A stretch of 64,000 nucleotides of DNA from Leucaena leucocephala (GCA_037074615.1 CM073527.1:10008848-10072847), one strand, 5' to 3'; numbered from the stretch's first letter, positions 1-12,989 are shown. The notes: a model not told the origin generated them from the letters alone. Translations and numbers: made by a program.

Positions 1-595
1 TTCGAGGTTATGTCATATCCATGACATCTGGCATTATAGGGCACACCTTCCTATAACTTTTCACTTATATTTGAGGGCATAGGATCTGATAAAAATTTTA
101 GATATCTTTCAGACTATCAGATAAATATCTGTTATCTGGAGCTCTAATAAAATTATGTATCATGCTAGATTAACCAGCATAACTTTCTTTATATAGTGAT
201 AAATTTTAGGACTAAAATGCTTTCGGGCAGTACTAAACCTTTTCTGATTGAACTTTCTATAATTACAATTTTGCCCTTAGAAACTTTCTATCTTTTCAAT
301 CAAGTCCCTTGATTTTTCATAATTACACATAATGACCTAACTTTATGCCTACTTCCTTTTGGCACCATTAAACCTTTTAGACTTTTCAGTTTAGTCCCTC
401 TCTTTCTTCAAAATGACTATTATGCCCCCAGGGACTTTCACTATTTACGATTTAGTCCCTAAACTTTCACTTACTTGTAGTTTAGTCCCTGAATATTATA
501 TGTACACTTCTGGGACTTCTGGTCAATAGGGCCTAGTAGCCTACCTATTTTAGGCTATAAACTAGGCTTCTATGTCTAAAATTAAGGATATGACA
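1..595 (-). mobile_element. 5' part of a chromovirus (Tekay/Del-like) LTR, cut by window start
   Basis: Read on the minus strand from 595 the sequence starts TGTCATATCC, then runs through blocks that recur in every LTR of this family here: the AGAAGCC...TATAGCCT block, repeated lines equivalent to 'gaaagt..agggac.aaa', and the motif equivalent to TTAACGCAACACAGAATT. The same start is seen at 40095 (minus), 53317 and 58692 (plus). The minus-strand bases just before 595 show no polypurine tract, so this is either a solo LTR or a 5' LTR whose rest lies outside the window. Confidence 0.75.
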
Positions 596-1046
596 CATTC
601 ATAATTAGTTAAAACACCTTATCTCATAATTCATATGATTAATTTGTTAATTTGTGGCTCATTATATTAATTAAGTACCCTTGCATCCATTTAGACTCCT
701 TTTGAATCTACCAAGGTTAGCTTCATTTTGCTATTGGTTAGTTTAGTTTTGTTTGATAATTAAATTGACAGTTATCAATAAGCATCTTTTACAAATTCAG
801 GATCAATCATTTTCTTTCCAGTAAATTAAGCATTAAGGAAAGGGAGATCCTTTATACTTACCTCCTTACCTAAAGGCATAGAGGTTCCTTGCGTGCTTGA
901 TTATGCCTTCTCCTTTGTTTGTGTCCCTTTGTATGCAATACTTTGCATTATCACTTCCTCTTGCTTCTCTTGTACTTCCTCTTGTGAGTTCTCCTTTTGG
1001 GTAGTTTTCTTAATTATAGGTTGTTGTTCTTTTACACTATCTGATT
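596..1046. other. unassigned stretch between LTR and Athila gag remnant
   Basis: No coding frame or known motif is recognised. On the minus strand it lies downstream of the Athila gag remnant, where protease/RT would be expected, but I could not match it to those domains. It may be decayed pol or unrelated sequence. Confidence 0.35.
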
Positions 1047-2794
1047 TCACAATCTATTTTCAACTTCAAGATCTTTTATCTCCTTCCTTGGTGTATCATC
1101 TTCCTTAAAATGAACTTTTCTCCTATTTTTGAGTGATATAGCATTTATACCCTTCAGATTAATAATAGTATTCAAAGGTATACTACCACTGCTCTTACTT
1201 TGGATGTCACTCACTATACTAGAAACTTGAGTTAAATGACTAGTAATATCAATATTCTTAGAACTTAACTCCTCAAGTTTCCTGTGTACATCTGCCTTAT
1301 CCTTCTGCATACTTTGAAGAATTGAAGCTATGGAGGTGAATTGACCATCATTCTTTTTTAGCTTGTTATCTATATTGGTCATTCTATGGTCCATATAGTT
1401 CATTTAAGCAGCCATACACTTCAACAATTGAGAAGTCTCATATGGTCTTGATGCTACTAAAGCATTAGCTTGAGTAGGAACTATATACCTTGCATTACTT
1501 TGGTAGTTGCTTGAAGAAACACCACCTCCTTATAATTGGCTTAGCCTATTTTACCTACTCCCTACCTAAAATTTGGGTGGTTTATCTAACCAGGATTATG
1601 TGTTAAAGTATGGGTCTTTCTTTTGGTATTGATTGTCTCTACCTTGATACATTGCTATTACTTCTTCATACTGTCTATCACATGTACTTGTATCATACAT
1701 CATTGAATCGCACAACTCACACCCTGTAACTAATGCTTGTGAGGTTCCCACTACATAAACTTTCTTTGTAGAATGTATCTCTCTTTCAAGTAAATTCATT
1801 ATCTTTTCCATTCTGTTTCCTAAAGCTACTATTTATGCTAAAATCTCTTTTGAATTACCTGAAGATGACGTGGGCATTCTCCTTGGATCCTCAGTCTGAT
1901 GGTCGTCAATAGTTATTTTCCAGAATAACTCAACTTGCTTGTGGAGTTTTATCTCTCAAAGATCCATTTGTTGCTGCATTTATGAATACCTTGTGAGAAA
2001 GTATACCATCAAAGAAAATGTCTACAAAATTATCCTTTATGATATGGTGATGTAAATATCGTGGCAACAAGTTCATAAATCTTGTCCAATATTTATGCAG
2101 TGACTCTCCATCCTGTTGTAAAATATTTGTAATCTCCTTCATCTGAGTTGTCTTAGAGGCGGGGAAGAATTGTTCTAAAAATATTGACTTCAACTGATCC
2201 CATGTAAGAGTTGACAAATGAGTTGGCAAATTGTATAACCACTCCTCAGCCTTCCCTTCCGTAGTGAAATGGAAACACCTCCTTAAGACATCATCCAATG
2301 CAGTCATTGGAGGCTTCATCGAAAAATAGATCATATGCATGGTTTGTAAGTGCCGAGATATGGACATTCTCCTAAACCATGAAATTTAGGTAAGCTACAA
2401 TCAAAGCTCCTTTATTTTCAAAATTATCCTCTTCAGTGTATGAACTATAAGGATCATAATTTAAATGAGGATAATTTATTTTCCTCACACTTTTATTATC
2501 TTCTACATTAACTGGTATTTCATTTTCTCCCTGCCTATTATGTCCATTATGCCCATTAGGATTAATCTTAGCCATATTAGAAATTTCAAATGGAATCTCT
2601 AAATTAAGTCAAATTTCATATCCAGGGAAACTAGAAGAAGAACTATATTTTATTGATCTTTCATCTTCTTTAGCTACAACTTTACTAGTTCCTTCTTTTC
2701 TAAATTCTCTTTGTAGTTTCCTAAGTTTCCTCTCAATTTCAGGGTCAAAAGGCACTAATGCTTCAATTCTTCTATGCATGCAACAAAGAAACAA
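1047..2794 (-). pseudogene. Athila-type Ty3/gypsy gag, frameshifted remnant
   Basis: Gag is the capsid/nucleocapsid precursor of LTR retrotransposons. Reading down the minus strand, the N-terminal piece (2794-2609) has the Athila-like string LVPFDPEIERKLR. The capsid core (2367-1930) has WLYNLPTHLSTLTWDQLKS..FLEQFFPASKT and GESLHKYWTRF, ending near ATNGSLRDKTP. A knuckle-like CELC..Y..C with DPYFNT and then NHPNF follows at 1811-1540. The C-terminal piece (1403-1047) ends with IPLNTIINLKG..NAISL, which resembles the Athila linker before protease. The pieces lie in different frames (2794 and 2575 share one, 2367 another, 1811 and 1403 a third) and stops separate them, so it cannot be translated. 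No protease or RT follows. Family assignment rests on remembered motif order, not on an alignment. Confidence 0.85.
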
Positions 2795-2965
2795 TTAGGA
2801 ATAAACTAGCCGTTATAGCCGTTGAGACTTTTATCTTTTTGTTGTTGAAAGTCTGTTGGCTTTGATCTTGGTCTAATCCCATATTTAGCTTTGATCTTTA
2901 ATGGAATATGAACTCTTTGATATTAATCCTGTAAACACTTCAAGATTTAATTGTCAGTCTATAAC
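2795..2965 (-). other. Athila leader next to gag
   Basis: Untranslated leader upstream of the gag remnant on the minus strand. It recurs in reverse orientation at about 7200-7420. It is separated from the rest of the leader (4169-4440) by an inserted LTR-like repeat. Confidence 0.55.
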
Positions 2966-4168
2966 TGATGAGGGGTATATTGTCGTGGTATGATCCATCA
3001 AAATAAAGTTAATTGCACCCAATATAATATAGTATAAGGCACAACCCTATCGTTCTTCTCAAGGAGCCTTTTATTTGGAAACCTAGCATATTAGACATTA
3101 AAATCAATGAAAAATCTAAGCAGGGATAAAATGGTTTTTGGGGTTTTAGTGATTGATGCGATAAAAGTAGGGTGCAGGAAAGTAAATATTTTTGGATTTA
3201 TGATTAAGATGAAAACGAGTTGGTCTGCTTGAGAAATTTGTTATGAAACACTCTTGATGATCAAAATGTATCTATCATTGCTCTCACGTTAAAATTGGAG
3301 TTTTGAAATCATTAAGTCTCAAAGAAAATCTTAATCGATCGATTGAGTCCATAACCCTCATTTTCCTTAAGCCTCTTTGATAAAAGCTGGTTTAAGAACT
3401 ATTAGCTAACTATCATAAACCACTTAGCATGTAAATTGAATTAGATGATGAAAACACCCTCAAAGGGTTGTTGATCGAAAACTCTAGATTTCTTAAAATC
3501 AAAACTGAAATATTCTATTAAAAAGCAAATGTTCAAATTATCCGAATTCAATTATAAAGTCTAATATGAGAATGATCAATCAATATTCAAAACTTGCTCA
3601 TAAAATGAAAACCCTAGATCAAGCAGTAATAATAACATGAGAAGATGTAAATTAGAATAGTAGAAACTCCCCGTTTTAGTCCATGAGCTCAAGGTATCAC
3701 ATCCATCACCAAGAGACTAAAGATTTACTCTCATGACTCCTACTATACTGTAATCATTGTCCAGATGTGATGCCACGAAGAAATAATAAGGAGACGGTAG
3801 ATTGATGGTGTAGAGATATGGAGAAGTATGTGGAGAGGTGTAGAACAATGGAAGATATGGAGAAGGTGATTAGAGAGCGCTCGTGTACTATTTCTTAGCC
3901 AAGTCAGGTCAAAAACCATCTTCCTTTTTTACAGCAGCCGTCCTCCCCTTTTATTTCTACATGACCTAGTTCAAAATGTGTAGTTCAAAAACCATCTTTC
4001 CTGGTCCTTGTTCTCTTTCAAAATACCATTTTACCCTTTAATTAGCACATTGCCATGCACAATCATGTATTACCACAAAAGTATAGATTAAGGCATAAAA
4101 TGAATGGTAAAGTTGTTATAAAACTCTTAAAAATGACCCAAAAACCATATACAAAATGTGTCTTATCA
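2966..4168 (-). repeat. TGATAAG-type LTR-like repeat, copy 1 (probable solo LTR)
   Basis: On the minus strand it begins TGATAAGACACATTTTG and ends CCCCTCATCA, that is TG...CA. Copies are at 7818-8105 (partial) and 52814-62065 (split). Shared blocks on the plus strand are ACAACCCTATCGTTCTTCTC and CCATGAGCTCAAGGTAT. Flanks ATAAC (2961-2965) and ATAAA (4169-4173) could be a 5-bp target duplication with one mismatch. The inverted copy of the host leader at 6940-7420 lacks this block, which supports insertion here. The parent element family is not identified. Confidence 0.6.
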
Positions 4169-4440
4169 ATAAACAAATAAAGGAAGTGAGGATTTGAGGA
4201 ACAAAATTGAAACTTGAATAGATTTAATCACGACAATAATGATAGTGGAATAATGCATGATCAAACATATTTGGTGTTTTAATCAATGATCAAGTGTATA
4301 AGATTAATTTAGTTGTGAACACTTTAAAATCATATAGTGATTCTGCTTGTTTTCAAAGATTAATTAATTACCCAATCAATTAATTAGATTTAACGTGTGA
4401 AACAGAAAACAAAGCATCATATTGATTGAAATATTCATGC
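4169..4440 (-). other. Distal part of the Athila leader
   Basis: This matches, in reverse complement, about 6950-7190 (shared stretch around CACTTTAAAATCATA...GATTCTGCTTG). There it is directly joined to the leader; here it is separated by the repeat at 2966-4168. Confidence 0.5.
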
Positions 4441-5170
4441 ATATATATTGTAATTTTATGAATATAATTTCCTTAAAAGTTTAGTCATGAAGATTAATGG
4501 GAAACATTGTCCTATTGTTACTTAGATTAATCATTTTAAATATGAAATGAGTTTTTATCTTAAAAACATAGACATTTTTAAAACTTCTGAAGTTTCTAGT
4601 TTTAATCTAACTCTTAATCAATTAATGTGTCTAGAAGATTTGAATAGGAAAGTTTTCAACACATATTAGTCAAACCATTAATCTGTTAATGAAAATTAAT
4701 CGATTAACTAATCAATTGGTTTATATTTGAATTTCACAAAATTGAAACTTTACTAATTAATTGAACACTTCATAGATTAATATAAATTAATAGATTATCT
4801 AGTCAATTAATAGCAATATCTTTTTGTTCAAAAGAAAATCTGTTTTCAAAAGAATAATCAAATAACTGGTCAATTAATTACAATTAATCGATTAACCAAT
4901 CAATTAATTGGCTTTTCAATTCAATTCTAGAATGCACGCTCTCAACATTAATGGAACATTTAATCAATTAATGGTCACTCATTAATCGATTATTTGATTT
5001 TCCTTTCATTTCTAAATAGCAACTTTATGACATTAATCAAACAATTAATCCATTAATATAGATTAATCAATTAATTAACTCAAGATACATAAGTCTGAAC
5101 ATATTAATGGATTAATTTGACAAATTAATCTAATAGTTAATGGATTAATTCAAACAACTTCAAACAAAGA
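4441..5170. repeat. AT-rich tract of scattered ATTAATCGATTAA-like motifs
   Basis: Dozens of short, imperfect and often self-complementary motifs of the form ATTAATCAATTAAT, ATTAATCGATTAAC and TTAATGGATTAAT are spaced irregularly across 700 bases. Period is not fixed, so it is not a regular satellite. No coding frame. Confidence 0.6.
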
Positions 5171-6300
5171 TTACTTAGTTTGGCTTAATAAAAATGTAAA
5201 TTATAACAAAATTGATTTTTAAAACATTATCAAATAACTTTGACAATCAATCTTCAAATTATCTTTTGTCAAAACACAATATCAATCATCAAAACATAGT
5301 CAAACTTGGCATACATTTAACAACTTTGGCATCATCAAAACATATAAAACCATTAAAGACTTAATTTGACATTTTATCCTTATTCAAAACTTTTTGCCAT
5401 TTGTCATCATTAAAACATACTTTCTAACAATCTTCCCCTTTTTATTATGGCAAATTCTTAATAAAAAATAATATTTTTTTGAAAAAATATTTTTCATGCT
5501 TGATTTCTCCCCATATTTGTCATTAGCAAAAAGTTTCAAAGATATCAAATGTAAAATTCATTACTCCCCTTTTGGTAATATGTTATCCTTCTCACTTAAA
5601 GTGATGCAATGTTTAAAAAAGGTGGAGAGGATTTAGAGATGCTCATTTGATTTTGACACGATGCTGTATTGATCTTTGAAACTCTGTACCTTCCTCTCTT
5701 GCTTTTGAACTTTCAGTAAGCACAACTTAGAGCTCTGGCACCAAACTTGTGCAACTTTGAATGCACACTTGTTTTTTCTTACTTTCAACCATTGGTTCCT
5801 CAATACTGTAGCAAGGATGATAAACAGATACACAGTAGAGGGCCTTAACCTAAATCAAGTTTTTGCTCTAGCAGACTGGCATTAGATGGTAGTGAGTCAA
5901 GTACTGCCATATATCCCTACATGGCACATAGAGCTAAGTGGGTTTTTGGCAAATGATCTGCCATCTAATATACATGAGTGACACTTCTGTGTGTAGAAGT
6001 ATATGCAGTCAATGATTTCCTAGAAAATAATGTAGAAGGAGATGAGGAGTAATGTAAATATGTAAAGTGTAAAGTAAAGTAATTACTCAAATGTATAGTA
6101 GTTATAATGTACCCTAAATATGTCATTGACATAAATGTAATATATGTACAAATGTTATGGTGACATGAAATATAAAGTTTTGTGTGATATAATGAAATGA
6201 TTGTTGGTTGAACATGTATATGAATATGTTCCCTTTTTAATTTGATTATAATGTATAGACATGAATGAGTCTTAATTGACTTTGAAGATGCTGACCTCAC
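5171..6300. other. Unassigned AT-rich sequence
   Basis: No gene is recognised. Around 5425-5455 there is a pyrimidine-rich block (CAATCTTCCCC, then TTATGGCAAA) of a type often seen near the ends of plant retrotransposon interiors. The reading frames at 5633-5833 and 5965-6300 (minus) have no recognisable domain. Confidence 0.35.
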
Positions 6301-6860
6301 TGAAGTTTTTCAGTTAAAGATTTAGCACAAGTGCAGGCAAGTTAAACAGTATGAAGCACTAAGATATAGAAGATCAGTTTAAGAAAGGGTTCAGAAGTAT
6401 GTCCTCTATATGATCATCAGGAGTTGATCTACAGTACAAAAGACTTTATGTAGCTATTCGTTACAGAAAAGAATAATGAGAAGTTAGAATGAGACTTGCC
6501 TAAGAATGATCTAATACATGGCTTAAGGATAAAGACGTGATGGCTACTAGATAGAAGGTTAATGTTCTTAAAGCAGAGGGATTCCGTCACAAAGAGATAG
6601 TAACCTAACGCTCTACCCTAGAGAACAGAAATAGTAATACTAGATGATGAATGAGATCTATGCGACTCAAGTTAGTCAAGATCTAAAGACAGACTAGGAG
6701 GAAACATAATCCAGTCAAGGGTAAACTAAGAAAGACAGACAGAAAGAGTTAAAAGATAGTAGAGAGATATGGAAGTTACTCCATACAAGATGGAGAGTGA
6801 TTTGTTCACTCGAGAAGTTTTTCTCGAAGAAGTTTAAAAGAAGGATGTTTCAGCTTGCCT
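6301..6860 (+). repeat. Fragment of non-autonomous chromovirus interior
   Basis: Collinear with about 55790-56140 in the element at 53317-61294: GTTGATCTAC/GTAGATCTAC, GACTTGCCTA, CCCTAGAGAA, the GACAGA(T/C)AGA...AAGAG block and GGAAG.TACTCCAT. Neither copy codes for anything recognisable. Confidence 0.6.
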
Positions 6861-6939
6861 ATGCTTCTCAATATTCTTTGTTCCAAATTTCTTAAGAAAC
6901 TTATTTATTCAAAATCACATCATATATGTTAGAATCATT

Positions 6940-7420
6940 CAAGCAATATGATGCTCTATTTTCTATTTCATACGCCAATTCTAATTAATCAATTAGGTAA
7001 TTAATTAATATAATATTCTTTAAAAACAAGCACAGACTCTATGATTTTAAAATGGTCACAACTGAATTTATACTCTTGATCATTAATTAGGTTATTAAAC
7101 ATTGACTTTTTTGATTAAGCATCCATTATTACCATTTCATTCTTGTTGTGAGTTATTGTATTCGAGTTTTAATTTATTTTATCAAATCCTTACTTCAAGT
7201 ATTTATATACTAGCGATTAAATTTTGAAGTGTTTATAGGATTAACATCCAAGAGTCTAGATTCTATTAAGATCAAAGTTAAATCAAATAGTAGACTACGA
7301 GCAAAGCCAACAGACTTTCAATGACAAAAAGACAAAAGCCTCAATAACTAAAATGGCTAGTTCAGTGGTCATGTTTCCAACCGGATAAAAACTCAAGGGA
7401 AGAAATCCTTAACAAAAATA
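6940..7420 (+). repeat. Inverted copy of the Athila leader
   Basis: Reverse complement of 2795-2965 joined to 4169-4440. The block with CAGACTTTCAATGACAAAAA and AATGGCTAG mirrors 2810-2870. The TGATAAG-type LTR present in the other copy is absent, so this copy keeps the pre-insertion arrangement. Confidence 0.6.
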
Positions 7421-7817
7421 ATGCTCAATGGTTACAAAATAAAATATAAATAAAAGAGAATTCAAAGTTATATGGTTGGCAACAATGAATGATAATAGGA
7501 TGATAAGATATCAACAATACTCAGTCATGAAAGCATCAAACAGCCAGTAACCCATAAAACATTCAAACTCTCCAATCTTCATGTATTATTCTTTGAGAGA
7601 GAGTTTCAGTGAGCTTAAATATCTATATACTCAATCTTTATGAGAGTTAGATTCACCCTTTATTTCTTCATATGTTTGAGAGCAAAACCTTATAATAAGG
7701 GGATTCAAGGTTGGGAATTACTCATATCAATTTAAGGGGGAGTGTTGCCACTAGTATGGTGTAACCTCAAAGTTGAGGTGGTTATCAATTATCCATCAAA
7801 ATTGAGGTTGTAAAGGT
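7421..7817. other. Unassigned sequence with a PPT/LTR-start-like motif
   Basis: No gene is recognised. At about 7733-7749 the string TTAAGGGGGAGTGTTG looks like a polypurine tract followed by an LTR start (TGTTG). Only about 70 bases of the putative LTR remain before the next repeat begins. Confidence 0.35.
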
Positions 7818-8105
7818 GATAAGCTCGAATTGTCATCATCTGATCTATCAAAATAATGATTGCACCCCATAATGTAGTATAAGGCACAACCCTTTCGTTC
7901 TTCTCAATGAGCCTTTTTATTGAAATCCTAGCAAGTTGGTGGGCAAAGCCATTAAAAACTGAGTAAAAATATGGGTTTTGGGTTTCATCAAATATTGATG
8001 CTATAAAATAAGGGTTCCATAAAGTAAATGTTTTTATATTTTTTATTAGGAGGAAAATGAGTTGGATTGTGAAAGAAATATGTTAAGAAAGACTCTTGAT
8101 TTAGC
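7818..8105 (-). repeat. TGATAAG-type LTR-like repeat, copy 2 (truncated)
   Basis: Shares AAGGCACAACCCTTTCGTTC and the following blocks with 3038-3260, but stops at CTCTTGAT (8098-8105) and is fused to a chromovirus LTR end. Confidence 0.6.
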
Positions 8106-8269
8106 TAATTATGATTTTTTTAAATGCGTCGCCGAATATGGAATACCATATGAACAGTAATTTGAGAAGAGTGAAATTCCAGATTTTGCTAATAGACTTT
8201 CAAGGTCTTGTAAGTGGTTCTAAATGCTACTGAATGGTCCCTAAGATGTATAAAAGTAAGGATATTTCA
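8106..8269 (+). mobile_element. 3' end fragment of a chromovirus LTR
   Basis: Carries the family's last 160 bases: AATACCATATGAACAGTAA, GTGGTTCTAAATGCTACT, GGTCCCTAAGA and the terminal GGATATTTCA. The rest of the LTR is missing. Confidence 0.75.
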
Positions 8270-8868
8270 CTCACTAATCCTCAGACTAGACATAGTTTTT
8301 CATTTTCTCCTATTAAAAATAAATCATTTCTTTCTGGGAGAATTAATGGTTAGTATGGTCATATACATGATAATTTCCATTTATATGTGAGAACATATAA
8401 CATATGACAACTCATCATCAAAACATACTATTTCTCATCGAATACAAATGAGTATACTAACCAATTGAACTTGTAAAATGATATGCACAAATAAATGTTA
8501 AGTTATTCCTTTCTTGAATTAAATCAACCTTGATGAATAATGCTTCTTTTTGTAATATGCAATTTTAGAGTAATTTTCAAAATATGCACCTTTTAAAAAA
8601 ATAAAAATGAATTACCTAGAAATGTGGATGATCAACTTATTGGTGAAGAATATCTTTGTAAGATTGCATGTGTAAAAATAATGTCAATATGTCTGGGATT
8701 TCTTGTATGAGCAAAGGTCAGATAGAATATGGAATTAGCAAAAGGAAGGTTTGAGGACATTGCTCATCAAAACATGATGTTTTAAAGCTAAAGCATATTA
8801 ACTCTCTTGTCCAAATGACCAAAGTACCAATATGTTCTAGTGAATGAATAGTCTAAATGTAAGGCTCA
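8270..8868. other. No recognised feature
   Basis: AT-rich sequence without coding frame. With 12211-12989 it is the interrupted host of the solo LTR 8874-12205. Confidence 0.4.
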
Positions 8869-8873
8869 TATGT

Positions 8874-11800
8874 TGTTATATCCTATTTTTTCCCTATATA
8901 AGACTGATAGAGGAAAGAGGTTTGAAAATTATTGTGATGAGGAATAAAGAGGAAAAATGAGGATTAGACAAAGGTATAAAAAAAGGGGAATAAACTAAAA
9001 AGTCTAAAAGTTTCATAGTGAAAAATGAAAGTAGACATAAACATTAGGCCATTAAGTATAATTATGAAAAATTGAGGGCCTAAGGTGTAATTTTTAAAAG
9101 TTCTGTGGTAAAATAGTAATTCTTGAAAATTGAGCCAGAAAATGCCTAAAATTTCCCAAAATTAATTTAGTCCCAAATTTTTTTATTAAATAGAAAAAAT
9201 TATTCTGATCAGTTTAACGCAACATAGAATTTTGATTTGAGGTCTCGATAAATTGATATAAATTTATGAAGAAAGGGAAAATTAGTACAGTATCCTCTGG
9301 ATCTCATAATCATATGAAATTTGGAAGTAATTTCTTATAATTAATATAAGAATTTATGAAACTGACAGAAGTAAAAAATGAGTTATGTAGAATTTATTAT
9401 GGAATTTACAGTAGATTAAAACATTTGATAAATGATTTTTAGGGGAATTTCTTGGGAATTGAGCCCATGAAGGTAGTAGACCATATAGAAGGCCCAAGAT
9501 GGGGCCTTGTAGGCCTAATAATATTTCTAGATAAGTATGTGGGCTAGTGTTAATAAATACTAAAAAAATGTGAAATTGTGAAAATGCTACTAGGTATGGC
9601 ATGGGGTTGTAATATTGAACAAGAGATGAATGGAGGACATTTTGATCATTTGGAAAGGGTCAAACATGTTAAGGCTAGTACATTAATAAATAATTAGAAT
9701 TAGTACATGCCCTTATAAGATGTAAAGAGGTGTGAAATAACAATTATGCCCTTAGGGTTAATATAGTGCAAGATAGTGAACCAAGGGCATTTTAGTCATT
9801 TGCCAAGGGATCTGTAATTAAGTTTAGATGTAGTCCAAGAATGTCAATGGTATGAAGAATCTGGATACTAGATTTTAGATTAGAAAGTATATTATGAAAC
9901 ATCAGAAAAATTAGATTCAGAAAACAGTATAGTGTTTAGGAAATTGGACTGAGCCGATGCTGGATTAGACTATAATTTTTCCATATGCTTCCTCCCCTTT
10001 CAATTTCATCACATGTGCTATGAGTTGTCTTTAGATGATGTCATGGATGATGTCATTTTTGGTTTCTAGGGCAAGCTTGATTCAGGAGCAAATATGGATT
10101 ATTTGATCAAATAGTAACGAAAGCAATCTTGGCCTTCCATTTCAAACCAAAATTTTCTATATATATCCCCCACTTTTAGAAACATTCATGGCAGCATGGA
10201 GACACTATGGGGATCCTCTTCCTAAATGAAAACTCAAGCCAAGACCAAGGCAAGTCAAGAGGCAAATAAGCAACCATCCAATGTAATCTTTCTCCCTAAG
10301 TGTTTAAGCTTCTAGTTTGGAGGATTAGTTGTTAGATTTAATGGTTAGAAAATATTTTATTCCTCCCTATATGCTTCTAGATGAAATTCTAAATGGTGGG
10401 GAAAGGATGAATTTTATGTTATACAAAGCTTAGACAGGTAGAAGCAAACTTTAGTCAAGTAGCATTAGCTGGGAAATCCAAGTATCCAAGCAATTATGGG
10501 TTTATGTTCTTGGATACTACTGTATATATCACTGTTCACATGTGAGAATTTCAATGAGCTAATGCTTCCATTGAATTTATAGGATAATTTTGTGTAGGAT
10601 TGGATAGGTTTGGAACCTTGGAAGCCTTGGAATTCCAAGTTATAGTTTTTGGAGTTCTTCTCTATACTATTCACTCATGTGAATAGTGATTAGAATTTTA
10701 TGATTTTGATACTACCAATGGTTTTAAAATAAAAAATTGTGTGGGATAAAGTAGAGAAACAAGTATTGGAAGCATTAGAATCAAAATGAGAATTTTTGGA
10801 TTTCTTGAAGGGTACCCACGGTTTCTGTCCAGTTCATGGGGAAGGAGATTGATTTTTATAAATGTAAGATGATATTTAGATTCCTCATGAAAAATTGTGT
10901 GGGATTGACCTATGAAAGTAATTTTTAGAAAGATGGATAGAAATCCCTAAAGTTAAAGTAAAGAGTTAAGAGTTTATGAAGGGTAGTCTTGAACATTGTT
11001 TAAGTACATGGTCCTAATGAATTATGTGATGGATATGAATGTGTTTATGACTTTGAGACATCCAATAAGATATTGGGAAGTGATTGACTACAAGACTTCA
11101 TAGTTGGAAAACTTAGGGAGCAAGTGCAAAAGAAAAAGAGAAAAGCTTATGTTTAAGGTAGTGGACTTACTTCTTTATGTTCTTGATGTGGTATGCTTAT
11201 GTGTTAACATGTATATGATAATTGAATGATGTTGTGACATGATAAATAATATTGAATATGTTATGAATAATATATTTTCCATGTCCATGCATTTTTGTGC
11301 AAAGTATATAGCTTGATGGCATGTCACTAAGTAAAGAAAGTTTAATGAAATTACATATCATGCATTAGTATCCATCTTGCATATTTAAGTAGTAATGTTT
11401 GCTACTGAATTTTTTTAGAATTTCACCCTCCCACAACCAACCATTTTATGTCAAGCATGATGGAAAATGCATGCATAGAGAAGAGCTACAATATGGAAAA
11501 AAGGAAGTGATGCAATTGATGTTCTAGTAGATGCTATGAATTTTCCATGTATGTAAATACCTTGTAAGGTGTCTATTTATGTGATAAAAAATTTATGAAA
11601 TAATTATAGCATAACCCCTTGATGTATATGAATGTATGAGAGGAAAAAGTTTATACATGCTGGAACAATTGTTGAAAATCAAATAAAGGAAACTTAAATG
11701 GTAAAAACATAGGTCCTGAAACAGTTTCATTGTGGCTTCGGTTGAACCTACAAATGAAGGAATTAATTCACAAAAATTTATGAGCTTGTAGGACACATCC

Positions 11801-12205
11801 AGATATTTAAATTCATAGGTAATATGCCTCATTTGGGTGTGTATATCAAGATAAATAAATTTCTAAAATTAAGAGACAAAACTGAAATTTCTAGAATTTG
11901 TGATATGAACAATAAAAAGTAAGGATTTAACTGTATTTATTGATTAGCAAGGAAAATGTCCATATTTATATTTTTTCCTTAAATAACTATTAAAGAGATT
12001 CAATTAGAAATTTGGATAATCTCCATACAATTTTTTTATAATTAGTTATAAAGTTTTAAATTTGGACTATCAATCTACAAATTACCTAATGAATAGTACC
12101 TAAGAAGTAAGTTGTAAAATTTTAATTTTTGGGCTGAAGTAATGCTTCCACTTATCAAATATGCTTCCGAATATGTACTATGAGAGGTGAAAGTAGGATG
12201 TTTCA
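8874..12205 (+). mobile_element. Solo chromovirus LTR, 3.3 kb, TSD TATGT
   Basis: Starts TGTTATATCC, ends GGATGTTTCA, and is flanked by a perfect 5-bp duplication TATGT (8869-8873 and 12206-12210). There is no PBS after it and no PPT before it, so it is a solo LTR left by LTR-LTR recombination. Internal landmarks of the family are present in order: AACGCAACATAGAATTTTG (9219), a TATA box (10158), the splice-donor region near 10265 (donor GT lost here), repeated CTGTTCAC blocks, and GCATGCATAG. It is the most diverged near-full LTR in the window. Confidence 0.85.
10158..10165 (+). promoter_or_regulatory. TATA box of the solo LTR
   Basis: TATATATA followed by CCCCCAC, at the position where other copies have TATAAATACCCC. 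The conserved GTAAG donor downstream is not preserved (AAATAAGC near 10264). Confidence 0.5.
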
Positions 12206-12210
12206 TATGT

Positions 12211-12989
12211 TTTGGAATCATTTCATTTCTAAATAGATGTGTTTGAACTTTAAAAGAATATATGATTTATTAAAGGGATGAAGTTCAAATACATGATATC
12301 AAATTTAAAATCAATAGTGACTCTCACAAATGAACTTGAAGCAATTTTCGAACAATATCATCAATCTCCAAACTTGATGCTTATTATTTTTAGAAGTGAA
12401 AAAAATAATTTGTATGCATTTAATATGACTTGAAACTTTTGAAATCCACTTCTATCTTTCAAAAGCATGAATATGAATTCTTATAAATCATGATGTATGA
12501 ATGAGTTAAAATGCATGAGACAATATTTAAAAAATATTACTTTACACAAATTCATTTTGTAATCCATTTAACAATATAAAAATATATTTAACATATTGAG
12601 ATATATTGCTAAAGGAATACAACAAGCCATAAATATTTAATAATATAATCCATACTTCAATTAAGTAATATAAAGTGGTAAGGATTAGATTTCATCATAT
12701 TATGTCTTGTCCTTGTAAAAATATATATGCACAAAGAATTGAACCACTGGACATTGCTTTTTGTTAACGAATTATTCATAAATTAATTTTTCTCAGGAGC
12801 ATAAAAGCTTTCAAAATCAATTGCAATGTTCATTTATAAGGATACTGATGTATACCTCAAATAATTGTCAGACATAATAATATAGGAAGTTTACTATTGT
12901 GCCTTTATCTTATATGGAAGAAGGATTGTGTCGTTAGATATTTATACTTAACTGCAAGTAACATGAATCAATTAAACACCTCTTTTCTC
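12211..12989. other. No recognised feature
   Basis: AT-rich, no coding frame. The outermost bases of the old minus-strand LTR may reach into about 12890-12989, but the match is too weak to place the end. Confidence 0.35.
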
